From Streptomyces cacaoi (GTDB taxonomy: Bacteria > Actinomycetota > Actinomycetes > Streptomycetales > Streptomycetaceae), in NCBI RefSeq assembly GCF_006539165.1, contig NZ_BJMM01000004.1:372001-436000 (forward strand): a stretch of DNA of 64,000 bases, in the 5' to 3' direction. The notes below the pieces were generated by a model that saw only the letters and a list, made by a program, of their open reading frames with translations, ran no database searches and was not told the origin of the DNA. Within the stretch, counting starts at the first letter, position 1. Every line of letters starts with the position of its first letter. A program made the position numbers and the translations under genes. Shown here piece after piece: positions 51,412 to 60,019 of the stretch.

Positions 51412-52694
51412 GGCGGGTCGTCGTCACCGGGATCGGGGTGGTCGCGCCCGGTGGCGTGGGCGTCGAGGAGTTCTGGACGCTGCTGACCGACGGGCGCACC
51501 GCGACCCGGCCCATCACCCTCTTCGACGCCTCCGGCTTCCGCTCCCGGGTCGCCGCCGAGGTCGACTTCGACCCCGCGGCACACGGCATCCCCGCCGCCC
51601 GCGCCCGACAGCTCGACCGCGCCGCCCAGTTCGCGCTGGCCGCCGCCGGCGAGGCGGTCGCCGACAGCGGGACGGCGCCCGGCGCCGGGGGCCCGGGCGC
51701 CGCCGACCCGGTGCGCACCGGCGTCACCCTGGGCAGCGCCGTCGGGTGCAGCACCGGGCTGGACGCGCTGTACGCACAGGTCAGCGAGGGCGGCTCGCGG
51801 TGGCTCGTGGACCACACCCGGGCCGAGGCGCGGCTCGCCGACTGCTTCGTGCCCAGCTCCATGGCGGCCGAGGTCGCCAGGGCCGTCGGCGCGCAGGGAC
51901 CCGTCTCCGTGGTCTCCACCGGCTGCACCTCCGGGCTGGACGCCCTCGGCCACGCCGTCGACCTCATCCGGGACGGCAGCGCCGACGTCATGGTGGCCGG
52001 AGCCTCCGAGGCGCCCGTCACCCCGATCACCGTCGCCTCCTTCGACGCGATCCGCGCCACCTCCCCGCGCAACGACGAACCCGCCACCGCCTCCCGGCCG
52101 TTCGACCTGACCCGGAACGGCTTCGTCATCGGCGAGGGCAGCGCGGTGCTCGTACTGGAGGAATACGGGCACGCGCGGCGGCGCGGCGCCCGGATGTACG
52201 CGGAGGTCGCCGGCTTCGCCGCCCGCTCGAACGCCTACCACATGACGGGGCTGCGCCCGGACGGCGACGAGATGGCCGAGGCCATCCGCGTCGCCCTCGA
52301 CGAGGCCCGGCTGGACCCCGCCGACATCGACTACGTCAACGCGCACGGCTCCGGCACCAAGCAGAACGACAAGCACGAGACCGCCGCGTTCAAACGGGCC
52401 CTGGGCGCACACGCCTGGCGGGTGCCGGTCAGCTCCATCAAGTCGATGATCGGCCACTCGCTGGGGGCGATCGGCTCCCTGGAGGCCGCGGCCTGCGCAC
52501 TGGCCATCGCCCACGACACCGTGCCGCCCACCGCCAACCTGCACACCCCCGACCCGGACTGCGACCTCGACTGCGTCCCGCTGACCGCGCGCGAGCAGCG
52601 CACCGACACCGTGCTCAGCGTCGGCAGCGGCTTCGGGGGATTCCAGAGCGCGCTGGTGCTCACCGCACGGCACCTGAAGGAGGCCGCCGTATGA
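51408..52694 (+). CDS. Type II PKS ketosynthase alpha
   Basis: A 428-residue KS-alpha of an aromatic (type II) polyketide synthase. Cys173 lies in [14 protein letters not shown], and the hallmark [16 protein letters not shown], the [12 protein letters not shown] segment and [11 protein letters not shown] are present. It condenses malonyl units on the ACP together with the chain-length factor encoded next (ATGA overlap). The product class cannot be deduced from this subunit by eye. Confidence 0.96.
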   Translation: MRRVVVTGIGVVAPGGVGVEEFWTLLTDGRTATRPITLFDASGFRSRVAAEVDFDPAAHGIPAARARQLDRAAQFALAAAGEAVADSGTAPGAGGPGAADPVRTGVTLGSAVGCSTGLDALYAQVSEGGSRWLVDHTRAEARLADCFVPSSMAAEVARAVGAQGPVSVVSTGCTSGLDALGHAVDLIRDGSADVMVAGASEAPVTPITVASFDAIRATSPRNDEPATASRPFDLTRNGFVIGEGSAVLVLEEYGHARRRGARMYAEVAGFAARSNAYHMTGLRPDGDEMAEAIRVALDEARLDPADIDYVNAHGSGTKQNDKHETAAFKRALGAHAWRVPVSSIKSMIGHSLGAIGSLEAAACALAIAHDTVPPTANLHTPDPDCDLDCVPLTAREQRTDTVLSVGSGFGGFQSALVLTARHLKEAAV

Positions 52695-54007
52695 CCGCGC
52701 CGACACCCACCGCCCCCGCGACGGCCGGGCCGGACGCCACCGGGCCGGACGCCACCGGCCGAGGGACCGGGCCGGGCGCCGTCCGCTCGGGGCAGGCCGT
52801 CGTCACCGGGATCGGGGTCGCGGCCCCCAACGGGCTGGGCACCGCGGCATGGTGGGACGCGACGCTGCACGGCCGCGGCGGTATCGGGCCCGTCACCCGG
52901 TTCGACGCCACCGGCTACCCGGTGCGGCTGGCCGGCGAGGTGCCCGGCTTCGTCGACGAGGAGCACGTCCCCGACCGGCTGCTGCCGCAGACCGACCGGG
53001 TGACCCGGCTGGCGCTCGCCGCCGCCGCCGAGGCCCTCGACGACGCCGGGCTGGACATCGCCGCGTGCCCGCCCTACGGCGTCGGCGTCAGCACCGCCAA
53101 CGCCGCCGGCGGCTTCGAGTTCGGGCAGCACGAACTCCAGCAGCTGTGGAGCAAGGGCAGCCGGCACGTCAGCGCCTACCAGTCCTTCGCCTGGTTCTAC
53201 GCCGCCAACTCCGGCCAGATCTCCCTGCGGCACGGGCTGCGCGGCCCCAGCGGCGTCGTCGTCTCCGAGCAGGCCGGCGGGCTCGACGCCGTCGCACAGG
53301 CCCGGCGCCGGCTGCGCCACGGCGTGCGGGCGCTGGTCACCGGCGGCCTCGACGCCACCGTCTGCCCCTGGGGCTGGACGGCCCACCTGGCCGGCGGCGG
53401 GCTCAGCACCGCCACCGACCCCGAGCACGCCTACCTGCCGTTCGCCGAGCGGGCCGCCGGCCATGTCGTCGGCGAGGGCGGCGCGCTGCTCGTCCTGGAG
53501 GACGCCGCGGCCGCGCACGCGCGCGGCGCCGTCCCGTACGCCGTCGTCGCCGGCTGCGCCGCCACCTTCGACCCGGCACCCGGCACGGGCGACCCGCGGC
53601 TGCGCACCGCCGCTGGACTCGCCCTGGACGACGCCGGGATCACGCCGGACGACGTGGACGTCGTCTTCGCCGACGCGGCAGGCGAGCGGGAGGCCGACCG
53701 CGCCGAGGCCCACGCGCTCGCCGGGCTCTTCGGCCCGTACGGGGTGCCCGTGACGGCGCCGAAGACGATGACCGGGCGGCTCGGCTCCGGCGGCTCCGCG
53801 CTCGACCTGGCCGCCGCCGTCCTCACCCTGCGCGACCAGCTCGTCCCCCCGACCACCGGCACCGACCGGCCCGCCGACGACTGCCCCGTCGACCTGGTCA
53901 CCGGCGCCCCCCGCCCGGCCGGCGCCGCGCCGCTGCGGCACGCGCTGGTGCTGGCCCGCGGCCGGGGCGGCTTCAACGCGGCGGCCGTCGTCCGGGCCAC
54001 CGGCTGA
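52691..54007 (+). CDS. Type II PKS chain-length factor (KS-beta)
   Basis: A 438-residue CLF. The KS active-site Cys is replaced by Gln194 ([12 protein letters not shown]), the diagnostic change. [16 protein letters not shown] and the [11 protein letters not shown]-terminus match the family. The first 33 residues are Pro/Ala/Thr/Gly-rich with a [11 protein letters not shown] repeat. It sets the number of condensations with KS-alpha, to which it is translationally coupled. Confidence 0.96.
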   Translation: MTAPTPTAPATAGPDATGPDATGRGTGPGAVRSGQAVVTGIGVAAPNGLGTAAWWDATLHGRGGIGPVTRFDATGYPVRLAGEVPGFVDEEHVPDRLLPQTDRVTRLALAAAAEALDDAGLDIAACPPYGVGVSTANAAGGFEFGQHELQQLWSKGSRHVSAYQSFAWFYAANSGQISLRHGLRGPSGVVVSEQAGGLDAVAQARRRLRHGVRALVTGGLDATVCPWGWTAHLAGGGLSTATDPEHAYLPFAERAAGHVVGEGGALLVLEDAAAAHARGAVPYAVVAGCAATFDPAPGTGDPRLRTAAGLALDDAGITPDDVDVVFADAAGEREADRAEAHALAGLFGPYGVPVTAPKTMTGRLGSGGSALDLAAAVLTLRDQLVPPTTGTDRPADDCPVDLVTGAPRPAGAAPLRHALVLARGRGGFNAAAVVRATG

Positions 54008-54112
54008 GCACAACGGCACGGCAGGCGCGTCCACTTGGACACGGCGACCGCCCGGGAGAACCGGACGGAAGCCCGGACCGAAAACGAGAAACCACCCGGA
54101 AAGGAGTACATC

Positions 54113-54370
54113 GTGGGCCGGTTCGACCTCAGCGCACTCACCGCTCTGCTGCACGAGGCCGCGGGCGGAGGCAACGAACTGGGCGAGGACGACCTCGACA
54201 CCCTCTTCCTCGACCTGGGGTACGACTCCCTCGCCCTGCTCCAGGTGACCGGCGTCATCGAACGCGACTACGACGTGACGCTGGAGGAGGAGGCCGTGGA
54301 CGAGGCGGAGACCCCACGCCAGTTCCTGGACCTGGTCAACGGCGCCCTCGCGGGCCGTGCCGCGGTCTGA
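54113..54370 (+). CDS. Type II PKS acyl carrier protein
   Basis: An 85-residue ACP. Ser39 in LGYDSLALLQVT carries phosphopantetheine, and VIERDYDVTLEEEAVDEAET is the typical PKS helix II/III region. GTG 54113 is set by AAGGAG six bases before it. It completes the minimal PKS KS-CLF-ACP in the usual order, with about 105 bases after the CLF. Confidence 0.94.
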   Translation: MGRFDLSALTALLHEAAGGGNELGEDDLDTLFLDLGYDSLALLQVTGVIERDYDVTLEEEAVDEAETPRQFLDLVNGALAGRAAV

Positions 54371-54383
54371 AGGGGGCGAAGAC

Positions 54384-55481
54384 ATGGGCGAGGGGGGCGC
54401 GTTGGGCGCCAGAGGCGCGGTGGGCGCGGCGGACGGACGGGGCCCGGCGGGCCCGGTGGGCGCGGCGGAGTCGGCGGAGTCGGCGGACGCGGCGGAGTCG
54501 GCGGGGACGGCGGACTCGGCGGAGGACGTGGGCCCGGTGGACGACGCGGGTCCGGCGGACGCGGTGGTGCCCGGGGCGCCCGCCCGGTTCACCGAACTCG
54601 CGGACGGCGTCTTCGGCTACGTCCAGCCGGACGGCGGCTGGTGTCTGAACAACGCCGGGCTGCTCGTCGCCGGCGGCGAGAGCGTGCTCATCGACACCGT
54701 CGCCACCGAGGCCAGGGCCCGGAGGCTGCGCGCCCTGGCCCTGCGCCTCGCCCCCGCTGCACCGCGGCTGCTGGTCAACACCCACTTCCACGGCGACCAC
54801 ACCTTCGGCAACTTCCTCTTCCCCGAAGCCACCGTCGTGGCACACGCACACGCCCGCGAGGACGTCCTGAGGGCCGGGCTGCACCTGACCGGGCTGTGGC
54901 CCGAGGTCCGCTGGGGCGATCTGCGAGTCGTCCCGCCGTCCGTCACCTACCGGGACCGGATGACGCTGCACATCGGCGGAGCGGACGGCTTCCCCGTCGA
55001 ACTGCTGCACCCCGGCCCGGCGCACACCACCGGCGACACCGTCGTCTGGCTGCCCGAACAGCGCGTGGTCTTCACCGGCGACCTGGTGATGTCCCGCGTC
55101 ACCCCTTTCTGCGTGATGGGCTCCGTTTCGGGCTCGCTGAAGGCCCTGGAGACGCTGCGCGCCCTGGGAGCCGAGACCGTCGTCCCCGGACACGGACCCG
55201 TCGGCGGACCCGAACTCCTCGACGCCGACGAGGGCTACCTGCGCCGCCTCCAACGGCTGGCCACCGCCGGCCTCGCCACCGGCCTGCCCCCCGCACACCT
55301 CGCCCACGACCCCGGCCCGGGCCCCTACGCCGACCTCCTGGACACCGAACGCCTGCTCCCCAACCTCCACCGCGCCTACGCGGAAGCCCGCGGCGCACCC
55401 CCCGGCGCCCCCCTGGACATCCCCGCCCTCTTCCACGAGATGACCGAACACCACGGCGGGGCCCCGGCCTGTTACGCGTGA
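54384..55481 (+). CDS. Metallo-beta-lactamase-fold hydrolase/cyclase (ActIV-like candidate)
   Basis: A 365-residue MBL-fold protein: VNTHFHGDHTFGNFLFP (H-x-H-x-D-H metal site), HPGPAHTTGDTVVW and VPGHGPVGG complete the motif set. Aromatic PKS clusters use MBL-fold proteins, such as ActIV of actinorhodin, as second-ring cyclase and thioesterase; that is the likely role. The first 70 residues are Ala/Gly/Glu/Asp repeats (ESAESADAAESAG) and probably disordered. ATG 54384 follows the ACP stop by 13 bases. Confidence 0.85.
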   Translation: MGEGGALGARGAVGAADGRGPAGPVGAAESAESADAAESAGTADSAEDVGPVDDAGPADAVVPGAPARFTELADGVFGYVQPDGGWCLNNAGLLVAGGESVLIDTVATEARARRLRALALRLAPAAPRLLVNTHFHGDHTFGNFLFPEATVVAHAHAREDVLRAGLHLTGLWPEVRWGDLRVVPPSVTYRDRMTLHIGGADGFPVELLHPGPAHTTGDTVVWLPEQRVVFTGDLVMSRVTPFCVMGSVSGSLKALETLRALGAETVVPGHGPVGGPELLDADEGYLRRLQRLATAGLATGLPPAHLAHDPGPGPYADLLDTERLLPNLHRAYAEARGAPPGAPLDIPALFHEMTEHHGGAPACYA

Positions 55482-55490
55482 GCGTGAGTG

Positions 55491-55928
55491 TCAATACGGA
55501 GGCGGTGTCGAGGGCACGAGCTTGAACTCCGCCCAGACGGCTTTGCCGACTCCCGTGCGGGAGGACACGCCCCAGTCGTCGGAGAGGTGGGCGACGAGGA
55601 AGAGGCCGCGACCGTCCGCGGCTTCGTCGTCCGGGGTCCGCACGCCGGGACGACCGGCGCCTGCATCATGCACCTCGATGCGCAGACGCATCTCGTCGAC
55701 TTCGGCCCTCACCAGCACGTTCCGCCCGGGAGGGCTTCCGTGCCGCAGCGCGTTCGTGGCCAGTTCAGAGGTGCACAACCGCACGTCCTCGACGCGGTCC
55801 TCGACACCAGCAGCACGCAGGACCTCGACGACGAAGGCGCGGGCGGCAGCCACGGAGGCACGACGTCGCTCGAACAACCGCTCTCGGGAGATCGGCACGG
55901 CTACCACTTCTCCGTGGATGTGGAGCAC
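55491..55928 (-). CDS. RsbW-like ATP-binding (anti-sigma type) protein
   Basis: A roughly 145-residue HATPase_c domain: RLCTSELATNALRHG is the N-box, IEVHDAGAG and GRGLFLVAHL follow. Streptomyces has many such stand-alone kinase-like ATPases next to HTH regulators of the kind at 56109. The start is uncertain; GTG 55928 is the best in-frame choice, and downstream GTG codons exist. It is convergent with the MBL-fold gene (9 bases between stops). A role in sigma-factor control is family-based. Confidence 0.8.
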   Translation of the reverse strand: MLHIHGEVVAVPISRERLFERRRASVAAARAFVVEVLRAAGVEDRVEDVRLCTSELATNALRHGSPPGRNVLVRAEVDEMRLRIEVHDAGAGRPGVRTPDDEAADGRGLFLVAHLSDDWGVSSRTGVGKAVWAEFKLVPSTPPPY

Positions 55929-56108
55929 TCCGAAGGCAGAGGACGAGGCGATGTGCTCCGCTTGGCGACGGCGATGTGCCGGCCGGAAGGGAATTGCGTG
56001 GGCATGTCCCCAGTCAACCGTTGGGGGACCGCTGTTGTCGGGAGCCTGCGAGGGGGCCACCAAGGGGGCCAGAATGGGGCCCGGAAGGTTCCTCAAGGGA
56101 GAGACCGG

Positions 56109-57419
56109 ATGGGTCCAGAGGGCATTGGCGAGCTTCTGACACGCCTTCGCGACACGAGCGGGATGACGCATCAGCGCATTGCCGACGGGATCAACGACCG
56201 TGACGGCCGTGCGACCGTGACCGGCAAGGAGGTGAGTCGCTACCTGCGGGAGAAGCGCATTCCGTCGTCGCGCGTTCGTGGCTATCTGTCGGATCTGTTC
56301 GGGGTGGAACTCGCCATACTCGACCGCGCTGCCGCAGTGAGCAGGCAACGACGCGGGGAGCCGTCTTCGAAGACACGGATCGTCGAGCAGGCGCCGACGA
56401 GAAGGCTGCTCGCAGCCGATGCCGCCGAAGCTGCGGAGTTTGCGCGCTTCCTCGCGGGGACCAATAGCAGTGCGGCGGTGCTCGAAGGGCTGCATGCGGA
56501 TGTGACGCGGCTCGCGCGCCACTACGTCAGTCAGCCGCTGGCGGGGCTGTACGGGGAGATCCGAACACTGCGCCGTGCCACCTTCGCGCTGTTGGAAGGG
56601 CGCCAACGCCCGTCCGACACCGCAGAGTTGTACCTGTTGGCCGGGCGCCTCTGCGGCTTGTCCGCGCATGTCTGCCTCGACGCCGGGGACTACGACTCCG
56701 CCGCGGCCCAGTCGCGAACGGCCTGGGCATGCGCCGACCTCGTCGGGCACAACGGGTTGCGCGCCTGGACCCGGGCAGCGCAGTCCCTCATCGCCTTCTG
56801 GAACGGCTCGCTGAGGCAGGCTGCAGATCTTGCCCGGGCCGGCCAGGAGTTCACGGCAGCGGGAAGCATCGGCGCACGGTTGGCTGGTCTGGAAGCCCGG
56901 GCGCTCGCGGTGGCAGGTGACCGTGATGGCGCCGCTGCGGCGCTGGCGACGGCGCAGCGGCGGCGGGAGAGCGCGGCGGACGAGGATGATTTCCCGGGAA
57001 TCTTCAGTTTTCCGCTGGCCAAGCAGTGTGCCTACGCGGGAACCACGCACCTCGCCATCGGCGGACGACGGCACGTACAGGCGGCGATCACCAGCGCGGA
57101 GACCGCCGTGCGCCTGTACCGGAGTGCGGAGGATGCGGACAGGTCCGTCGGCGACTTGTTCGCTGCACATCTCGACATGGCGCGGGGCCATATGAAGGCC
57201 GGCAATGTCGACGGCACAGAGGCCATGATCGGTTTCGTGTTGGATGCCCGTCCGGAGACGCGATCCGCAAGCATCGCGCGGCGGCTCGGGGAGATCAGTG
57301 GTGAACTGGACGCGCCGGAGTTCCGCGACTCGACTCCGGTCTCGCATCTGCGGGCACGACTCAAGGAGGCCGCCATGGCCCCGGCAGGGCCCGCGGTGGG
57401 ACGGGAGCAGCAGCGGTGA
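56109..57419 (+). CDS. HTH transcriptional regulator with TPR-like domain
   Basis: A 436-residue regulator. An N-terminal HTH (TRLRDTSGMTHQRIADGIND, then VTGKEVSRYLREKRIPSS) is followed by a long helical TPR-type region (SLRQADLARAGQEF-like, then GDRDGAAAALATAQRRRESA). It is divergent from the RsbW-like gene, an arrangement frequent in Streptomyces. GGGAGAG precedes ATG 56109. Its stop overlaps the methyltransferase GTG by 4 bp, so the two are co-translated. No link to the PKS is evident. Confidence 0.83.
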   Translation: MGPEGIGELLTRLRDTSGMTHQRIADGINDRDGRATVTGKEVSRYLREKRIPSSRVRGYLSDLFGVELAILDRAAAVSRQRRGEPSSKTRIVEQAPTRRLLAADAAEAAEFARFLAGTNSSAAVLEGLHADVTRLARHYVSQPLAGLYGEIRTLRRATFALLEGRQRPSDTAELYLLAGRLCGLSAHVCLDAGDYDSAAAQSRTAWACADLVGHNGLRAWTRAAQSLIAFWNGSLRQAADLARAGQEFTAAGSIGARLAGLEARALAVAGDRDGAAAALATAQRRRESAADEDDFPGIFSFPLAKQCAYAGTTHLAIGGRRHVQAAITSAETAVRLYRSAEDADRSVGDLFAAHLDMARGHMKAGNVDGTEAMIGFVLDARPETRSASIARRLGEISGELDAPEFRDSTPVSHLRARLKEAAMAPAGPAVGREQQR

Positions 57420-58231
57420 CAGGTGCACCCGGAGGTCCCGACGCCGTGACGGATCGCGCCGTTCTCGCCGGTAGCGCGTACCGCGACGAACGGGATCTCG
57501 TCGCGCGGCAGTCTCTCTACCGGTGGCAGCACCCGAGCCACGACCTGCCGGGTCTGGTGGTCGATCACCTGCGGGACGTCCGGGGCACCGTCGTCGATGT
57601 CGGGTGCGGGAACGGCAAGTTCGTGAGGAGGCTCCACCGGGACCGCCCGGACCTCCGCGTGCTCGGCCTGGACATCTCGCCCGGCATCCTCGACGGGCTG
57701 CCCCGGCCGGTCGCCGTCGCGGACGCGGAGCGGCTACCGCTCGGTTCGGGCAGCGCCGGCGCGGTGCTCGCGCTGCACATGCTGTACCACGTGGGCGACA
57801 TTCCGCGGGCGGTGGGCGAGCTGGCCCGCGTCGTCTCCGACAGCGGCGTCGTGATCGCGTCGACGAACAGCGAGCACGACAAGTCCGAACTCGACCGGCT
57901 GTGGCAGCGGGCCGCCGCCGATGTGCTCGGTGTCGCTCGGGGCCCGTCACGTATCTCACTCAGCGCCCGGTTCTCGTTGGAGAAGGCGCCGGACCACCTC
58001 GGTGCCGCGTTCGGCACGGTCGACGTGATCGAGCTGCCGGGAGTGATCGAGGTGCCCACGCCGGAACCGGTCGTCGCGCACCTGGCCTCGTACCGGGCAT
58101 GGGCCGTCCAGCACGGTGTCCCGTTCGATGCCACGGTCGAGCGCGCGCAGATGCTCGTCGAGCGCCACATCGAGCAGCACGGCGCGTTCGAGATCAACGC
58201 CCTTGGTGGACTTCTGATCTGCTCGAAGTAG
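57416..58231 (+). CDS. Class I SAM-dependent methyltransferase
   Basis: A 271-residue Rossmann-fold methyltransferase. VVDVGCGNGKFVRRL is motif I, VLGLDISPGILDGL motif II, and VLALHMLYHVGDIP and LARVVSDSGVVIAS are the later motifs. It resembles the UbiE/type 11 group; the substrate is unknown. GTG 57416 overlaps the HTH regulator stop, which places it with the regulator rather than with the PKS genes, though a tailoring function is possible. Confidence 0.87.
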   Translation: MTGAPGGPDAVTDRAVLAGSAYRDERDLVARQSLYRWQHPSHDLPGLVVDHLRDVRGTVVDVGCGNGKFVRRLHRDRPDLRVLGLDISPGILDGLPRPVAVADAERLPLGSGSAGAVLALHMLYHVGDIPRAVGELARVVSDSGVVIASTNSEHDKSELDRLWQRAAADVLGVARGPSRISLSARFSLEKAPDHLGAAFGTVDVIELPGVIEVPTPEPVVAHLASYRAWAVQHGVPFDATVERAQMLVERHIEQHGAFEINALGGLLICSK

Positions 58232-58314
58232 CGGGCCGCTGTGCGGTGGTTCGGCTGCCGAAGCCGTGCCGGTCCGGCCCCGTCCGGCCCGCCCCGGATG
58301 GGTAGGGTCCCGGC

Positions 58315-59214
58315 ATGGAGGACTGGGTTGCGCGGGTGGGGGCGTTGCGGCAGTGGGGCGGTGGGGGTGAACGGGCGCCGCACAAGCCGCTGTTGCTGCT
58401 CTACGCGCTCGGCCGGTACCGGGACGATCCGGACGGGGCGCTGCGCTACAGCGACGTCGAGGAGGATCTCGCCGGGCTGCTGCGCGAGTACGGGCCGCCG
58501 CGGCGTACCTCGGCCGGTTACCCCTTCCACCATCTGACCGGCGACGGGGTGTGGGAGGTGCACACCGACGCGGGGCCCGGCAGCCCCGGCCCGAACGTGG
58601 GGGAGCTGCGTTCCCGGGGCGCCGCCGGGCGGCTCGCGCCCGGGCTGCGTGCCGCGCTCGCCGAGCGGCCCGCGCTGCTCGGCGACCTCGTGCACACCCT
58701 GCTGCATCTGCATTTCCCGCCGTCCCTGCACGCCGACATCGCCGCCGACACGGGCCTGGACGAGGTGCCGGGGCAGCCGCTCGCGCCCACGGCGGAACGG
58801 ACCGGGGTGCGGCGTCTGGTCCGCGACCCCCGGGCAGCGGCGGCGCTGCGCCGGCGCGTCCTCGACGCCTACGGGCGGCGCTGCGCGTTCTGCGGGTTCG
58901 ACGGTGCACTGGATCGCCGCCCCGTCGGCCTGGAGGCCGCGCACGTCCGGTGGTGGGCCCACCGGGGGCCCGATGTGCCGGCCAACACGCTGTGCCTGTG
59001 CGCGCTGCACCACCGGCTGTTCGACAAGGGCGTGCTGGGCGTCGACGAACGGGCCCGGATCGCTGTCTCGCCCCGCTTCACCGCGCGGGGGACGGCGGCC
59101 CGTGCCCAGGTCGACGCGCTCGGCGGCCGGCCCGTGGCCGTCCCCGAGGACGGCTCGGAGCCGGTCGCGCCGCAGTACGCCAGGTGGCACGCCCGGCAGG
59201 TGTTCCGCGCCTGA
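58315..59214 (+). CDS. HNH endonuclease, phosphorothioated/modified-DNA restriction type
   Basis: A 299-residue nuclease. The N-terminal part (HKPLLLLYALGRYRDDPDGA) matches the domain found in front of HNH in sulfur-binding restriction enzymes such as ScoMcrA/SprMcrA. The C-terminal HNH has CAFCGFDGAL (first Cys pair), LEAAHVRWWAHRG with the catalytic His, and NTLCLCALHHRLFDKG. Predicted to cut DNA with phosphorothioate or other modification. A single gene with no modification genes beside it. Confidence 0.82.
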   Translation: MEDWVARVGALRQWGGGGERAPHKPLLLLYALGRYRDDPDGALRYSDVEEDLAGLLREYGPPRRTSAGYPFHHLTGDGVWEVHTDAGPGSPGPNVGELRSRGAAGRLAPGLRAALAERPALLGDLVHTLLHLHFPPSLHADIAADTGLDEVPGQPLAPTAERTGVRRLVRDPRAAAALRRRVLDAYGRRCAFCGFDGALDRRPVGLEAAHVRWWAHRGPDVPANTLCLCALHHRLFDKGVLGVDERARIAVSPRFTARGTAARAQVDALGGRPVAVPEDGSEPVAPQYARWHARQVFRA

Positions 59215-59376
59215 GGGCCCGGTTCCGCGCCTGAGCGCTCCGCTGCTGTTCCTCGCTCCCTTCGCCCCGGCGCTGTTCCCCGGCCCGGCCCCCGCCGCCG
59301 TTTCCTGGCCGGGCGCCCGCCGCTGGTCCTCTGCTGAGCGCCTGCCGCCGTTCCGCGGCAGAGTGCCCGGCGCGCC

Positions 59377-59832
59377 TCAGTCCAGGTCGTCCCGGGTGAC
59401 CACCCGGTGGTGGGTGCGCCACTTGCCGCGGGAGCGCACCAGGACGTCCCGCATGACGCACACCCGCAGCACCCGGCTCGGGCCGCCGCGCGGGGTCGCG
59501 TGCACCAGCGCGTAGCAGCGGGTGTGCAGCGTGCCGTCCGGCTGCGGGCTCAGGTCGAGCATGCCGATCCAGTGCCGCAACTGCTCGCCTCCGCGCTCCC
59601 GTTGGGATCTGTTGTGCTCCACGGAGGCGGCCAGCTCGGCGCGGCCGCGCAGTGGACGCTCCAGCGTGGGCACGTCGAAGACCGCGTCCGGCGTGAACGT
59701 GGCCGCCCAGCGGGCACCGTCGAAGGCGTCGAACAGCTGCATCTGGTGGGAGTAGAACTGCTGGATCTCGGCGTAGAGGATCCCGAACTCGGGTGCGGGC
59801 TCCGTCCGCTGGGGCTCGGTCAGTGTGCTCAT
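59377..59832 (-). CDS. SnoaL-like (NTF2-fold) protein
   Basis: A 151-residue alpha+beta barrel protein of the SnoaL-like 4 group: IQQFYSHQMQLFDAFDGARW, ATFTPDAVFDVPTLERPLRG and RSRGKWRTHHRVVTRDDLD. Such proteins occur in aromatic PKS clusters as cyclases, hydroxylases or stabilising partners. It is divergent from the acyl-CoA ligase (187 bases between starts). Activity is not fixed by visible residues. Confidence 0.82.
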   Translation of the reverse strand: MSTLTEPQRTEPAPEFGILYAEIQQFYSHQMQLFDAFDGARWAATFTPDAVFDVPTLERPLRGRAELAASVEHNRSQRERGGEQLRHWIGMLDLSPQPDGTLHTRCYALVHATPRGGPSRVLRVCVMRDVLVRSRGKWRTHHRVVTRDDLD

Positions 59833-60019
59833 GGTGCTCCTTCCGGTCGGCTCCCGGGCGTCGGCCCCGGGATGTCGGCTCCGACGGGCACCCCCACCGT
59901 GTGCGCCGGGGATCGAGCACCCTTCGAAGACTCCTCAAGCGGCCCGGCGGACGGTGGAGGCTCCGGGGCGCCACCGCCCCGCGCCGATGTCCGCCCGACG
60001 AGCCGGAGGAGACAGCGCC

